A stretch of DNA of 64,000 nt from UBA6170 sp034429975 (GCA_034429975.1 DAOUFM010000118.1:22195-86194), one strand, 5' to 3'. Numbered from the stretch's first letter, positions 51,458 through 61,079 are shown. Made by a program: numbers and translations. Notes: generated from the letters alone by a model not told the origin.

Positions 51458-52762
51458 TTATTCTTTGGGTTCTGCTGGGTTAGCGCCAATAAATGTTCCA
51501 TGGGGAATGATCGTGTTTTTCGGAATTACGACAATCCCATCCCGCACTGAAAATAAGGTCTCATCCATTTCAGTGCCCCTTGGAAATGGTCGGATTGTCA
51601 CACCCCGTCCTATGCGCACGTTCTTATCCAGAATGGCTCCTTCAATATAAGAACCATTCCCGACTCCAATTGGAATTTCAAAATCAAGCATACCTGGCAG
51701 GTAATCCTCACGATTACAGGAAGAAGTGCGATCATAATAATCAGCGCCCATCATAATTGTGTCAATAATCTGCACCCCGGAACGAATTTGAGAACGCAGC
51801 CCAATGACCGAGTGGCGTATTTCAGCATGGTTGATACAACAGCCGTCCGTCAATAACACACTCTCTAATTGACTATCTTCTATGGTAGAGCCCGGTAAAA
51901 AGCGTGGGTGCGAATAAATGGGGCTTTTCTGATCAAAGAAATTAAAAGGTGAATTTGGTCCGGTTAACAGCAAATTGGTGTCATAAAAAGAACGAATCGT
52001 TCCAATATCTTCCCAGTAACCATCAAAATCAAATCCATACACGCGTTTATGGTCGATTGCTCCCGGAATAACATGTTTTCCAAAATCATCCATGCTGAAA
52101 TTATCCAGCATTTCACATAAAACATCTGTGTTGAACATGTAAATTCCCATCGAGCCCAAAAAAGGCCGGGCTTCGTCATCACGACTCACCAGATCTGCCA
52201 GCACCTCCGGATCAGTCGGTTTTTCGGCAAAACGTGTGATTTCAAAGTTCTCATCCCGTTTTAAAATCCCAAAGCGATCGGTTTCATTTTTCCGGATAGG
52301 CTGCACTGCGATGGTAATTTCAGCATTTTTCTCCCAGTGGAAACGCGCCATTTCCTCATAGTCCATACGGTAAAGATGATCACCCGCCAGAATTAAAACG
52401 TAAGGAGTACGGGCTGATTTGATCTCATATATTTGTTTTCTGACTGCGTCTGCGGTTCCTTGATACCAATCTTCGGTGTAAACCGTCTGCTCTGCTGCCC
52501 AAATCTGCACCCAGCCGGTGTGGAAAGCATCAAACTGGTAGGTGGCGGTGATGTGGCGATGTAAAGAGACCGAATTGAATTGGGTTAAAACTGCCATTTT
52601 ATAGATGCCAGAATTAATACAATTGCTGATGGGAATATCAATCAAACGATATTTACCGGCAATTGGCACCGCCGGTTTGGAACGCATCGAGGTTAACGGC
52701 TGTAATCGAGAACCGCGACCTCCTCCCAGTATCACCGCTAAAATCTGATTCATCGTTGGCAT
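51458..52762 (-). CDS. glgC: Glucose-1-phosphate adenylyltransferase
   Basis: A 434-residue ADP-glucose pyrophosphorylase for glycogen synthesis. Motifs: ILGGGRGSRLQPLTSMRSKP, YRLIDIPISNCINSGI, GTADAVRKQIYEI, LAGDHLYRMDY and, for the sugar site, RFAEKPTDP. A left-handed beta-helix tail follows. ATG 52762 has GGAGG five bases upstream and is preferred over one eight codons earlier. Its stop is four bases from the end of rnhB. Confidence 0.94.
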   Translation of the reverse strand: MPTMNQILAVILGGGRGSRLQPLTSMRSKPAVPIAGKYRLIDIPISNCINSGIYKMAVLTQFNSVSLHRHITATYQFDAFHTGWVQIWAAEQTVYTEDWYQGTADAVRKQIYEIKSARTPYVLILAGDHLYRMDYEEMARFHWEKNAEITIAVQPIRKNETDRFGILKRDENFEITRFAEKPTDPEVLADLVSRDDEARPFLGSMGIYMFNTDVLCEMLDNFSMDDFGKHVIPGAIDHKRVYGFDFDGYWEDIGTIRSFYDTNLLLTGPNSPFNFFDQKSPIYSHPRFLPGSTIEDSQLESVLLTDGCCINHAEIRHSVIGLRSQIRSGVQIIDTIMMGADYYDRTSSCNREDYLPGMLDFEIPIGVGNGSYIEGAILDKNVRIGRGVTIRPFPRGTEMDETLFSVRDGIVVIPKNTIIPHGTFIGANPAEPKE

Positions 52763-52920
52763 ATCAACCTCCAGCACAATTCTCATTTAATTATAGATGA
52801 GCGAATAGAACTAGTCCAGATGTTGTTTCATCTCCTCTCATCGATTCAATTGTCTTATTTCAGAGGATGATAAAATAAAACCAGTTCTCTCTCTTTCATT
52901 ACTCAAAAATTAATGACCTC

Positions 52921-54177
52921 ATGACCCGCCCCCTAAAACCTGATCAGATACTGACCCCGCTGGGGATTGGATTAACGCTTTCTTTACTGGGAGATTCCAC
53001 CCTTTACACCGTACTGCCATCCCCGGATATTGCCAGTCAGGTTGGATTGAGTCTGGGAATGGTCGGTTTTCTCCTCGGCATCAATCGTCTGGTGCGCTTG
53101 CTCTTTAATAGTATCGCCGGCTGGATCTATGATCGCCTGCCCCGCCGCCCATTAATGCTCATTTCTCTGGCAACTGCCACTCTCTCAACTACTTTTTATG
53201 CCTTTGGATCCGGACCCTTCGTGTTGACAATTGGCCGAATTTTGTGGGGTATATCCTGGGCGGGTATGTGGATCGGAGCCAACAGCATTGCCCTGGATAT
53301 TTCGAATGATTTGAATCGCGGCAGCATCAATGGGAAGTTGCAAATGTGGTACTTCATCGGCATCGCTATTTCGTCCTTTTGTGGAGGGCTCTTTACAGAT
53401 CTTTTCGCTTTTCGCGGTGGTATGTGGGTCAGTGCATTTTTTGCCGCTTGCGGATGGCTGATCTGGTTACGATTTTTACCAGAAACCCGTTATTTAAAGG
53501 AAAGAACGTTTGATCCTTCTTTAAAGGAAGAAAGCAAACAGAAAACCAACTTTCCCTGGAAATTAACCATCGCCTGTGGAATCCCATTTTTTATCATTCG
53601 TGTCGTATTTATCGGTATTTTAGGCGCCACCACAATTTTATGGTTATCACAATTTATGGCAGATGGTAGTTTACTCCTGGGCGATACCATCCTGCCGCTG
53701 GCTACTTTGAGTGGCACCTTTATTGCTGTACGCCTCGTTATCAGCGTCCTTAGCGCTCCTCCGGTTGGTTGGGTTTCTGACAAACTTAATCGCCGTTGGG
53801 CGGTTTTAGTAGTGCTCTTTTTGCTTTTTGGATCTGGAGGCTTTATCATTCTGGCATCCCAAAATATTTGGGTGTCAATACTTGGGGTGATCACTTCAGC
53901 TATCGCGGGCGGGAGTATCCCGGGGATTATAACTGCAATTATTGGTGATCAAATCCCGCAGGATCACCAAAGCCGTGTGTTGGGGTTTGTTTTTTCTTTT
54001 GGTGATCTGGGTTCAGCCATCGGACCGGCGTTGGCGCTCAGTTTGATGGGCGTCATCAGTCTTCCTGCATTATTTCTTGGCTGTGCACTTTTGCTCGCTT
54101 TAACAGGTGGCTTGCTATTGATTCCAGCACTTTTTGAACATCGAAAAACAATTTTAAACGAAAAACGACTTGCATAA
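52921..54177 (+). CDS. MFS transporter
   Basis: A 418-residue protein with twelve predicted helices. The loop 2-3 signature is present as NSIAGWIYDRLPRRPLML (about 61-78), and the equivalent second-half loop as APPVGWVSDKLNRRWAVL. A cytosolic loop near 190-215 separates the halves. Substrate is unknown. The ATG has no clear ribosome binding site. It is convergent with the OsmC gene. Confidence 0.88.
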   Translation: MTRPLKPDQILTPLGIGLTLSLLGDSTLYTVLPSPDIASQVGLSLGMVGFLLGINRLVRLLFNSIAGWIYDRLPRRPLMLISLATATLSTTFYAFGSGPFVLTIGRILWGISWAGMWIGANSIALDISNDLNRGSINGKLQMWYFIGIAISSFCGGLFTDLFAFRGGMWVSAFFAACGWLIWLRFLPETRYLKERTFDPSLKEESKQKTNFPWKLTIACGIPFFIIRVVFIGILGATTILWLSQFMADGSLLLGDTILPLATLSGTFIAVRLVISVLSAPPVGWVSDKLNRRWAVLVVLFLLFGSGGFIILASQNIWVSILGVITSAIAGGSIPGIITAIIGDQIPQDHQSRVLGFVFSFGDLGSAIGPALALSLMGVISLPALFLGCALLLALTGGLLLIPALFEHRKTILNEKRLA

Positions 54178-54215
54178 GAAAATGTACAGGTCGTTCAGAG
54201 TTTAGTAAACAGTAT

Positions 54216-54722
54216 TCAGGCGATTTCCAGCGGTTTTTGATTTACCTGCTGGCTCACTTTAACAGGGATGGATTCCATCAGTGCTTTTTCTGTAAAGCAC
54301 ATTTGTCTTGAAACCTTGATCAGATCCGCTATTTTGGTTTCTTCTTCTTCCGAGTCGATCAGAATTTCAATTTCGAAGCCATCACAAAAACCTTCAGCAT
54401 CACCTTTTAAAACCGAGCCCTGTTCATGGAAATGAGCCGTCACATTCACCCGTTCATTTCGGATATTCAGCTTTCTTTTAGCCGCAACCTGCGACACATG
54501 GGAGATCAGTCAAAGCGCCATCCCGGCAACGAAATACGAAAGCGGGGTTGGTGCTGTGCCTTCTCCACCCGGCATATAAGAACCCTCGTCGCTAATAAAA
54601 GCGTACATGCGTCCGGTTTCCGGTTGCCCGGCCAATACCTGTTTTCTCCATTTTTCGATGGATGAAGCTTCAGCGCGAACTTCGATCCCTCTAAAACCAG
54701 TGGGAGTTTTATTGTCTGTCAT
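54216..54722 (-). CDS. OsmC-family protein with a predicted selenocysteine (in-frame TGA)
   Basis: Two open frames, 54722-54510 and 54497-54216, are collinear in one frame and separated only by TGA at 54512-54510. Read through, they give a 168-residue OsmC/Ohr-fold protein. The TGA falls where the first peroxidatic Cys is expected: TPLSYFVAGMAL-U-LISHVSQVAAKRKL. The second Cys is in SRQMCFTEKAL. A hairpin with loop AGGUU starts 14 bases after TGA, as in bacterial SECIS elements. ATG 54722 follows AAAGGA. A nonsense mutation is the alternative. Expected role: thiol or peroxide chemistry. Confidence 0.7.
54481..54495 (-). promoter_or_regulatory. Bacterial SECIS-like hairpin
   Basis: GUCGC pairs with GCGGC (one G-U) around loop AGGUU. 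The GGU of the loop lies 20 bases after the TGA; in Escherichia coli fdhF the same GGU lies 18 bases after, in loop AGGUCU. It lies within the coding sequence, as bacterial SECIS elements do. Confidence 0.6.
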
Positions 54723-54804
54723 GATGATTCCTTTCATCCTGAATTTTTATCAGTATAGCACGGATAAAAAGAAGAAAGAATTTAATACCATGCCAATATC
54801 AACA

Positions 54805-56775
54805 TCAGGCTTTCATTAACCGCATGCCATTTAAGATGACAATCAAGACGGATGCCTGATGGATTAACATTCCACCAGCCATATGAACCTCTCGCAGTAA
54901 GACGCCTGCCAGCAAAGCCGCTACTGTAACAAGGGCAATGAATACATTCTGGTGGATATTTCTTAAAACCGCCTTCGATAAAGAGATGGCCTGGGGAATT
55001 TTCCGTAAATCATCCGCCATCAAGGCGATGTCGGCGGTTTCGATCGCAATCCCGGAACCAGCCGCTCCCATAGCTATCCCGATATCCGCAGAAGCCAGGG
55101 CGGGGGCATCATTAATTCCATCCCCAACCATCGCCACAACCTTATGTTCCTTTTTAAGTTGTTGAATGATTTCTAGTTTGTTTTCGGGCAACAGGTTGGC
55201 ATACACATGCTCAATCCCGGCTTGTCTGGCGACCGCCTGGGCAGTCACCTCATCATCTCCTGTCAGCATGACAATTTTCTGCAATCCGATGTGCTTCAAT
55301 TCCGTGATCATTTCAGGCGACTTCCGGCGAATAGAGTCAGCAATCCCAAAAATGCCGATGATATTCTGATCCTTTGCGACCAAGACAGCGGTTTTCCCAT
55401 CGGATTTCAGAATATTCAGCGCCTGTTGAACAGGTTCCGAGCAATAAATGCCCGCGTCTCCCATCAATTCTTCCGTACCAATGCGGATACGGATTCCCTG
55501 ATATTGGGTTGACACTCCCTTACCGAGCAACAACTGAAATTCATCCGGTTCGGGGATTTCACCCAGACGATTGGCAGCTTCCATGATGGGTTTTGCAAGC
55601 GGATGCTCAGAATGAATTTCAGCAATCCCAGCCCAATATAAGATTGATTTCTGATCCTCGGACCAGGCATCATTATTGTTATCTGCATTACTATCCGATA
55701 GGCTGACCTCAGTCGAGTTTTCAACCACCAGAATATCGGTTAGACGAGGTTTCCCCTCCGTCAAGGTTCCGGTTTTATCTAGGGCAATTGCCTGAATTTT
55801 GCCGGCATTTTCCAAGTATTCTCCGCCTTTGATCAAAATCCCCTGTTTGGCAGCCCGGCCAATTCCAGCCACAATTGACACCGGAGTAGAGATAACCAGG
55901 GCACCTGGGCAGCCAATCACTAACAAAGTCAGAGATAGGTCAATATCCCGCGTGATTAAAAAAGTAAGAACGCTTAACCCAATGATCGCCGGAGTATACC
56001 ATTGCGAAAAGCGCTCCATAAACCGTTGCGTGGGAGCTTTTTCTTCCTGAGCTTCCTCCACACGTTGAATGATTCGTACCAGAGTGGTATCTGCTCCAAT
56101 ACCGGTTGCTTTAATCTTTAACACACCATTCTGGATGATACTTCCTGCAAAAACGCGACTCCCAACTGATTTCTCCTCCGGAATCGGTTCACCAGTAATA
56201 GCACTTTCATTCACCGCTGCGATACCTTCTACCACCTCTCCATCCACTGGAATTTTAGAGCCTGGTTTAATTAACAGGAGATCACCCCTTTGTACTTCCC
56301 CCGCAGCAATTTCCACCTGTTTTCCTTTTCTTAAGACAATCGCTGTAACAGGCACTAAATCTAATAAATCACTCAGCACTTCGCGGGTGCGGCTTAAGGT
56401 GCGTGCTTCCAGGTAGGCGCCAAACATAAAAAGAAAGGTGACAGCCGCCGCCTCCCAGTATTCCCCAATGATTAATGCTCCAATAAAAGCAATGCTCACC
56501 AGAAGTTCAATACTAAAGGCCTTGTTACGCAGGTTAATCCAGGCGCGTTCAACAATATCCGCACCGGCGATGACGGCTGCAATTATCAGAAGCAGGTTCC
56601 CAACTAAAAAGAGAGCTGGAATTAACCTGGCTCCCAATCCAATCAGGATTAGAACCCCACTCAGAGAGGTAATAAATTTACGGCGATTCCGGGCATCCTG
56701 ATACCATTTTTTGAAGAGAGCAGCAAAAGAAATTGAGTTTTTATTGATGTTAGAAAGCTGAGACACTGGCTTCAT
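54805..56775 (-). CDS. Heavy-metal P1B-type ATPase
   Basis: A 656-residue metal-exporting P-type ATPase without an N-terminal metal domain. Phosphorylation site DKTGTLTEGKP, TGEPIPEEK in the actuator, SEHPLAKPI (HP motif) and VGDGINDAPALA are all present. The membrane metal motif reads GCPGALVISTPV, CPG where CPC is common in Zn/Cd/Cu pumps. The separate HMA protein upstream may deliver the metal; its gene overlaps this one by 26 bases. Metal identity is uncertain (Zn/Cd or Cu). Confidence 0.9.
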   Translation of the reverse strand: MKPVSQLSNINKNSISFAALFKKWYQDARNRRKFITSLSGVLILIGLGARLIPALFLVGNLLLIIAAVIAGADIVERAWINLRNKAFSIELLVSIAFIGALIIGEYWEAAAVTFLFMFGAYLEARTLSRTREVLSDLLDLVPVTAIVLRKGKQVEIAAGEVQRGDLLLIKPGSKIPVDGEVVEGIAAVNESAITGEPIPEEKSVGSRVFAGSIIQNGVLKIKATGIGADTTLVRIIQRVEEAQEEKAPTQRFMERFSQWYTPAIIGLSVLTFLITRDIDLSLTLLVIGCPGALVISTPVSIVAGIGRAAKQGILIKGGEYLENAGKIQAIALDKTGTLTEGKPRLTDILVVENSTEVSLSDSNADNNNDAWSEDQKSILYWAGIAEIHSEHPLAKPIMEAANRLGEIPEPDEFQLLLGKGVSTQYQGIRIRIGTEELMGDAGIYCSEPVQQALNILKSDGKTAVLVAKDQNIIGIFGIADSIRRKSPEMITELKHIGLQKIVMLTGDDEVTAQAVARQAGIEHVYANLLPENKLEIIQQLKKEHKVVAMVGDGINDAPALASADIGIAMGAAGSGIAIETADIALMADDLRKIPQAISLSKAVLRNIHQNVFIALVTVAALLAGVLLREVHMAGGMLIHQASVLIVILNGMRLMKA

Positions 56776-56965
56776 ATCCAACAGACTGAACGGCTTTTAC
56801 TAGATCATCGCTTTTTACCAGTTGTTCATCATGTTCTACAGCAATTCGACCTGTTGAGAAGAAAACTTTCGCGCTGGAAACGCCCTTCAAGCTGGTCAGA
56901 GCTTTCTCAATTTTTGCCACACAAGAGGGGCAGGATAATTCAGCACTTCTTAAGGTTGTTTTCAT
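56750..56965 (-). CDS. HMA-domain metallochaperone
   Basis: A 71-residue heavy-metal-associated domain protein. The metal site is SCPSC (CxxC, residues 12-15), in LRSAELSCPSCVAKIEKAL. It ends LVKAVQSVGYEASVSAF. GGAGAT lies upstream and a TATAAT is at 57000-56995. It overlaps the ATPase start, so translation is coupled and the pair probably forms a chaperone-pump unit in place of a fused N-terminal metal domain. Confidence 0.9.
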   Translation of the reverse strand: MKTTLRSAELSCPSCVAKIEKALTSLKGVSSAKVFFSTGRIAVEHDEQLVKSDDLVKAVQSVGYEASVSAF

Positions 56966-57063
56966 GGTTTATCTCCTTTTGGTAATTTTTCCCAATTATA
57001 AAGGAAATAACCAGACTCTTCTCTGCGCTGGATCAGTTAATCGCAGGCAATTTCATTTTTTTT

Positions 57064-57816
57064 TTATTGTTCGGGGTTTGCCAGACTCAGAATTCCATCC
57101 CAATTAATAATTGAAATCCATTTGCGGCCGCTCTTAATCACCCCAATCCTCTGATATTGGCGCAACACCCGGCTGACGGTTTCGGGCGTGGTTGCGGTCA
57201 TTTCTGCCAGATCCTCACGCGAGATGGGGGCATTAATTAGAATTCCTTGCCCGGTGGGTTTTCCTAATTTTTCTCCTAATGTCACCAATGTCGCCGCAAT
57301 TCGTTTTTCGACTGGCATCGTGCTGATCGTAAAAACCCGTTGGTTGGCAGCAATCAGTTTTTTTTCCATAATCTGCAACGATTTAATTGCCAGAGAAGGA
57401 AACTTTTCCAGAATTTGACCAAAAGCCTGACTGTTAATGCTCAATACACAGCAGGAGGTTAAAGCTTGGACAGTATCAGGGTATATTTTTGATCCAAATA
57501 CTGACAAATTTCCGAATAAATCTCCTTCCAGGAGGATATCCAGCAAGACATTGCGCTTTTCAAAGCCGGGTTGAAATAATTTAAGCTTTCCTTCCGCAAC
57601 TACGTACATTTTTTCGGCTAAATCACCGGTGAAATAAATAAATTCATTGGGTTCATAACCGAGTGAAGCAAATTGCTGATTGACCTGATCTAATTCTTCT
57701 GGCGTGAGGTCAGTAAAAAAAGGTAACCGGCCTAAGATTTTTAAACGCAGGTCGATTGAACAATGATGTTCATGCGTAAAAACCAGATTAACCGGAGATT
57801 TTCTGCGGGCATTCAT
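57064..57816 (-). CDS. Crp/Fnr-family regulator
   Basis: A 250-residue regulator with an N-terminal cyclic-nucleotide-binding-like domain (about 35-145: EFIYFTGDLAEKMYVVAEGK, GDLFGNLSVFG) and a C-terminal winged helix (SREDLAEMTATTPETVSRVL). Only two Cys lie together in the effector domain (TSCCVL) and one His/Cys-rich stretch HEHHCS near the start, so a metal or redox signal is possible. It precedes the HMA-ATPase pair in the same direction. ATG 57816 lies seven bases after TATAAT, suggesting a leaderless mRNA. Confidence 0.88.
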   Translation of the reverse strand: MNARRKSPVNLVFTHEHHCSIDLRLKILGRLPFFTDLTPEELDQVNQQFASLGYEPNEFIYFTGDLAEKMYVVAEGKLKLFQPGFEKRNVLLDILLEGDLFGNLSVFGSKIYPDTVQALTSCCVLSINSQAFGQILEKFPSLAIKSLQIMEKKLIAANQRVFTISTMPVEKRIAATLVTLGEKLGKPTGQGILINAPISREDLAEMTATTPETVSRVLRQYQRIGVIKSGRKWISIINWDGILSLANPEQ

Positions 57817-57823
57817 GCAATGT

Positions 57824-57829
57824 ATTATA
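57824..57829 (-). promoter_or_regulatory. -10 element of the Crp/Fnr gene
   Basis: Leftward TGCTATAAT (extended -10) followed by seven bases and the start ATG; no ribosome binding site fits between. Confidence 0.55.
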
Positions 57830-58062
57830 GCAAATCATCGTTTATTTGATGGTTTTAGGTTAACAATTTAGCGGATTTAAGTCATAATCCCAAATCAAAA
57901 CCTGAATATTTTGTTTTTTATATCAAATTCATTCGTTTTATGTTACTATTTTGTTTGTTTCTGGATAGAACATAGTTAATTAATGGTTATTTGTTGTAGA
58001 ATATTGACAAAATCAGATAACAATTCAAATATAATAAACAAAAAATGTCCGAACTCTAAAAA

Positions 58063-59865
58063 ATGAAAACTGCGCATTTGAAAATTCAGCAATCAAATCG
58101 GGTAGGAAGAATAATCATATCAATCATTTTCTTCTTCCTATACATTGGGACATTTCTTGTCGCTCAACCTCTATTGGGAAATGGCATTTCGGTATTGTCC
58201 ATTTTTCCAGTAATATTGGTTATTTTGTTTTTCGGTTTGAAATGGGGAATCCTTAGCAGTGTATTTATCCTGGTTGTAAATTTCCATTTATTTATGAATT
58301 TTATTAACCCACAGGGACTATTTTTTGCATTGAAGGCTAGCATTCCTGGATTTATTATTAATTTGGTTGGGGTTTCAGCCGCGGGTGTTCTTCTGGGTTT
58401 TCATACCGGTTTTACCAAAGAGCTTGAGGAACGCGAATTATTCGAAAGGGCTTTGCAAAAAAGTGAGCAACGCTACCGGTCACAATTTACAAACATGATT
58501 GATGGTATGGCGATTGATGAAATTATCTATGCAGATGGAGAACCGGTTGATTGGGTGATACTGGATGTAAATCCGGCTTATGAAAAAATTATGAATACAA
58601 CCCGGGATGAAGTTGTTGGTAAATCTGCTACCACCCTTTACGGGTTTTTCGGTAACATCCGTCCGATCGTAAAGGATTTTGACAAAGCGTTAAAAACAGG
58701 CCAGCCGGTTTCCAAAGAAATTTATTCAGCTTTACATGTAGGAAAAATTCTTTACACCGCTTTTTCAATGGGCGAGAATCAAGTGGCTGTTATTTTTAAA
58801 GAAATCGAAGATCAGGAAAAAGTTCTTCTGGCAGAAAAGAAACATCGCGATTATATGGACACCTTAGCCACCATTACTTCCGCTTTAAACAAAACCATAA
58901 AATTGGATGAAGTTCTGGATATTATACTTGCCAGCATGGAGAAATTTGTTCCTTTTGATGCCGCCGATATTACTCTGATTCAAGATAATCGCTTAAAAAT
59001 GGCGCGCTATAGTGGTTATGAGAAATTTGGACTGGAAGATTTTGCGAAAAATTTCGAAGTCCGGTTGGACGAAATGTTAACCACCCATTGGATGCTGGAA
59101 AATAAAACACAATTAATTATTGCTGACACGTCAAATTCTGATCTTTGGACGACTTTCCCGGAAGTAAACTGGATCAAATCCTACTTGGGAATTCCTATCT
59201 TTATGAAAGGACAATTAACTGGTTTTCTTAATTTCCTCAGTGCGAAAAAAGGATTCTACGAAAATTTTATAGTAGACCAAATAATCCCGTTTACAGAACA
59301 GGCTGCTTTTGCAATTGAGAACTCACGCTTGTACAAAGAAGTTCAGGAGTTAGCAGTTGTTGATCCATTAACCAAAGCTTATAACCGTCGTGGGTTTGCA
59401 GAAATTGCGAATCGTGAAATTGAAATTTCTCATCGCTTTTTCCGACCATTATCATTATTATTTTTGGACATTGACCATTTTAAAGAGGTCAATGATGTTT
59501 TTGGACATGCCGTTGGGGATCAAATATTATTTGAAATTGCAGAGCGATGCCGAAATTCAATCAGGAATGTGGATGTCGTTAGCCGGCATGGGGGTGAAGA
59601 ATTTCTAGTTTTGTTAATGGAAACCGGTTTAACCGATGGCTTAAGAACTGCCAGACGGATTCAGGCAATCATAAAAGATTATCCATTTCAAACAGTAGCC
59701 GGCCCGATTTCAATCACCGTATCGGTGGGTGTGGCGGAGTTTAATCATCAGGTTGAAGGATTGGATGCTTTGATCCATAATGCCGATATGGCTTTGTACA
59801 AAGCCAAATCCAGCGGCCGTAATCAGGTAATTGCTTTCCAATCCCTGGATGAAAATTCAAATTAA
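58063..59865 (+). CDS. Membrane PAS-GAF-GGDEF diguanylate cyclase
   Basis: A 600-residue signalling enzyme likely making c-di-GMP. About three to four helices occupy residues 15-115, a PAS domain about 135-245, a GAF domain about 265-415 and a GGDEF domain about 430-590. Catalytic motif RHGGEEF is canonical, the domain opens DPLTKAYNRRGF, and RNVD lies five residues before GGEEF, an RxxD product-inhibition site. A -10 TATAAT occurs shortly upstream. No clear partner gene is adjacent. Confidence 0.92.
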   Translation: MKTAHLKIQQSNRVGRIIISIIFFFLYIGTFLVAQPLLGNGISVLSIFPVILVILFFGLKWGILSSVFILVVNFHLFMNFINPQGLFFALKASIPGFIINLVGVSAAGVLLGFHTGFTKELEERELFERALQKSEQRYRSQFTNMIDGMAIDEIIYADGEPVDWVILDVNPAYEKIMNTTRDEVVGKSATTLYGFFGNIRPIVKDFDKALKTGQPVSKEIYSALHVGKILYTAFSMGENQVAVIFKEIEDQEKVLLAEKKHRDYMDTLATITSALNKTIKLDEVLDIILASMEKFVPFDAADITLIQDNRLKMARYSGYEKFGLEDFAKNFEVRLDEMLTTHWMLENKTQLIIADTSNSDLWTTFPEVNWIKSYLGIPIFMKGQLTGFLNFLSAKKGFYENFIVDQIIPFTEQAAFAIENSRLYKEVQELAVVDPLTKAYNRRGFAEIANREIEISHRFFRPLSLLFLDIDHFKEVNDVFGHAVGDQILFEIAERCRNSIRNVDVVSRHGGEEFLVLLMETGLTDGLRTARRIQAIIKDYPFQTVAGPISITVSVGVAEFNHQVEGLDALIHNADMALYKAKSSGRNQVIAFQSLDENSN

Positions 59866-59870
59866 TAAAA

Positions 59871-59959
59871 ATTTTTATACCCCTTGTGGGTACCTCCGAT
59901 CTCGTAATAAAAAAAGACCTCTCGCGAAGTCTTTTGCTCAGGCGGGAGCGACGGGGTTC
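59871..59959. repeat. Copy A of the tRNA-Asp 3'-end plus terminator repeat
   Basis: About 89 bases matching the region at 61331-61418: the last ~20 bases of tRNA-Asp (complement), its terminator and a downstream ~40-base segment. The identity stops after GGGGTTC, within the T-loop. It marks the left border of a two-gene islet. Confidence 0.85.
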
Positions 59960-60021
59960 ACCTTATATCCAAGTAATTTCGAAAGAATTTAAGTAAATGC
60001 ACAAACAATAATTTTGATTTT

Positions 60022-60555
60022 TTAATCTGCTAATCTGCGCAACAGATCATTAAAATATTGTTGGAATTCACTGGAGATAATATCTTTTTGCGCTGCTCGC
60101 GGCAAAATTGATTGAAAGTGCTTCTTTAACTCGTCCAAATCGATGAAATTCGATTTAACAAGAAATACCACATCCTCCATGTCACTTTCAAATCCTCGCG
60201 CAATTTTACTGATCGCAATGGTGTATAGATCGAACAAATAAACTTTAATCTGACCGAACCGACCAATAAATTTTCTACGAGTTTCCGCTCCTGCAGGAAG
60301 TGGAACAAATTCAGCTATAGGCACTTCTTCAATATCCAACTGATACTCAACTGCCAGCTCGTTCATAATCGTTTCAAGCCATTGCTGCTGTTGCGGGTTG
60401 AGATCAGTCATATAGTCGATATCGAGGGTTTGCCGAAGATTGCCTAAAAGAAGCAGCGCACTTCCACCTAATAGATATAAAGTGGCTGGTTCAGTATAGC
60501 GTTCTCCTAGCCGCGTCAGAAATTGTTTGAGAGTGTTTGGTGTAACTGGTTCCAA
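60022..60555 (-). CDS. Nucleotidyltransferase-fold protein (DUF6036/AbiEii-like)
   Basis: A 177-residue protein with the minimal nucleotidyltransferase signature: LGGSALLLLGNLRQTLDIDY, that is GS then DxD twelve residues later (about 30-47). A helical C-terminus follows. Such proteins often act as toxins or regulators in toxin-antitoxin or phage-defence pairs, modifying RNA or protein with nucleotides. TTG start at 60555. It overlaps its upstream partner by 40 bases, and the pair lies between repeats of the tRNA-Asp end. Confidence 0.75.
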   Translation of the reverse strand: MEPVTPNTLKQFLTRLGERYTEPATLYLLGGSALLLLGNLRQTLDIDYMTDLNPQQQQWLETIMNELAVEYQLDIEEVPIAEFVPLPAGAETRRKFIGRFGQIKVYLFDLYTIAISKIARGFESDMEDVVFLVKSNFIDLDELKKHFQSILPRAAQKDIISSEFQQYFNDLLRRLAD

Positions 60556-61079
60556 TGTGCTTCCCGTTGTTTGTTGCGGATTAAATGATTTGCCACATTT
60601 TTATATGTACCAGTCCAATTGATAAAGGATTGGGTGAATTCTTGGTGCTTAATTCCTAGCAGTTGAATTTTGTCGTGAGGGGAAAGAGTCACTGAAATTC
60701 CCAATTCTTCTCCGAACAGATCAGGCAGCCAAACAAGTTCTGAACCAGTTATGGCGATCAAATCTTTCTCGTAAAGATACTGCAAATGAACAGAAGCGGT
60801 ATAAAAAATTTTAAGAATCTGGCTCTGGCTTTCATTTAATAAACCAAATGCTGTTGGAATAAACTGCGCATAATCAGGATGTAGAAGAAACAGGGCAATG
60901 ACAGCTGTACGGACCCGGCTGCTTTGTTGCTTCATCGCATTCGCTAAAATCTGCTCGGGGGAACGTGAGCTTACAGAGGAAAGGATCGGACGATTGGATA
61001 AGAACGTAATGCCGAGTTGGTGTAGTTCAGCAACGAATTGATCTTCATCGTTAATTGATTCTCTGCTTACAGTATCCAT
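60516..61079 (-). CDS. Unrecognised partner of the nucleotidyltransferase
   Basis: A 187-residue soluble protein. Features include RSPEQILANAMKQQSSRVRT, then VIALFLLHPDYAQFIPTAFG and QILKIFYTASVHLQYLYEKD, plausibly a helical or winged-helix region. I do not recognise the family; an antitoxin or regulator role is inferred only from the overlap with the nucleotidyltransferase gene. ATG 61079 lies seven bases after TACAAT with no ribosome binding site, so the mRNA may be leaderless; ATG 61088 is the alternative. Confidence 0.65.
   Translation of the reverse strand: MDTVSRESINDEDQFVAELHQLGITFLSNRPILSSVSSRSPEQILANAMKQQSSRVRTAVIALFLLHPDYAQFIPTAFGLLNESQSQILKIFYTASVHLQYLYEKDLIAITGSELVWLPDLFGEELGISVTLSPHDKIQLLGIKHQEFTQSFINWTGTYKNVANHLIRNKQREAHWNQLHQTLSNNF

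Noticed and set aside
54216..54722. OsmC gene as a simple pseudogene or frameshift
   Set aside because: Both halves are in the same frame, well preserved, and the stop is TGA at the catalytic position with a SECIS-like hairpin; selenocysteine explains all of this better, though a nonsense mutation is not excluded.
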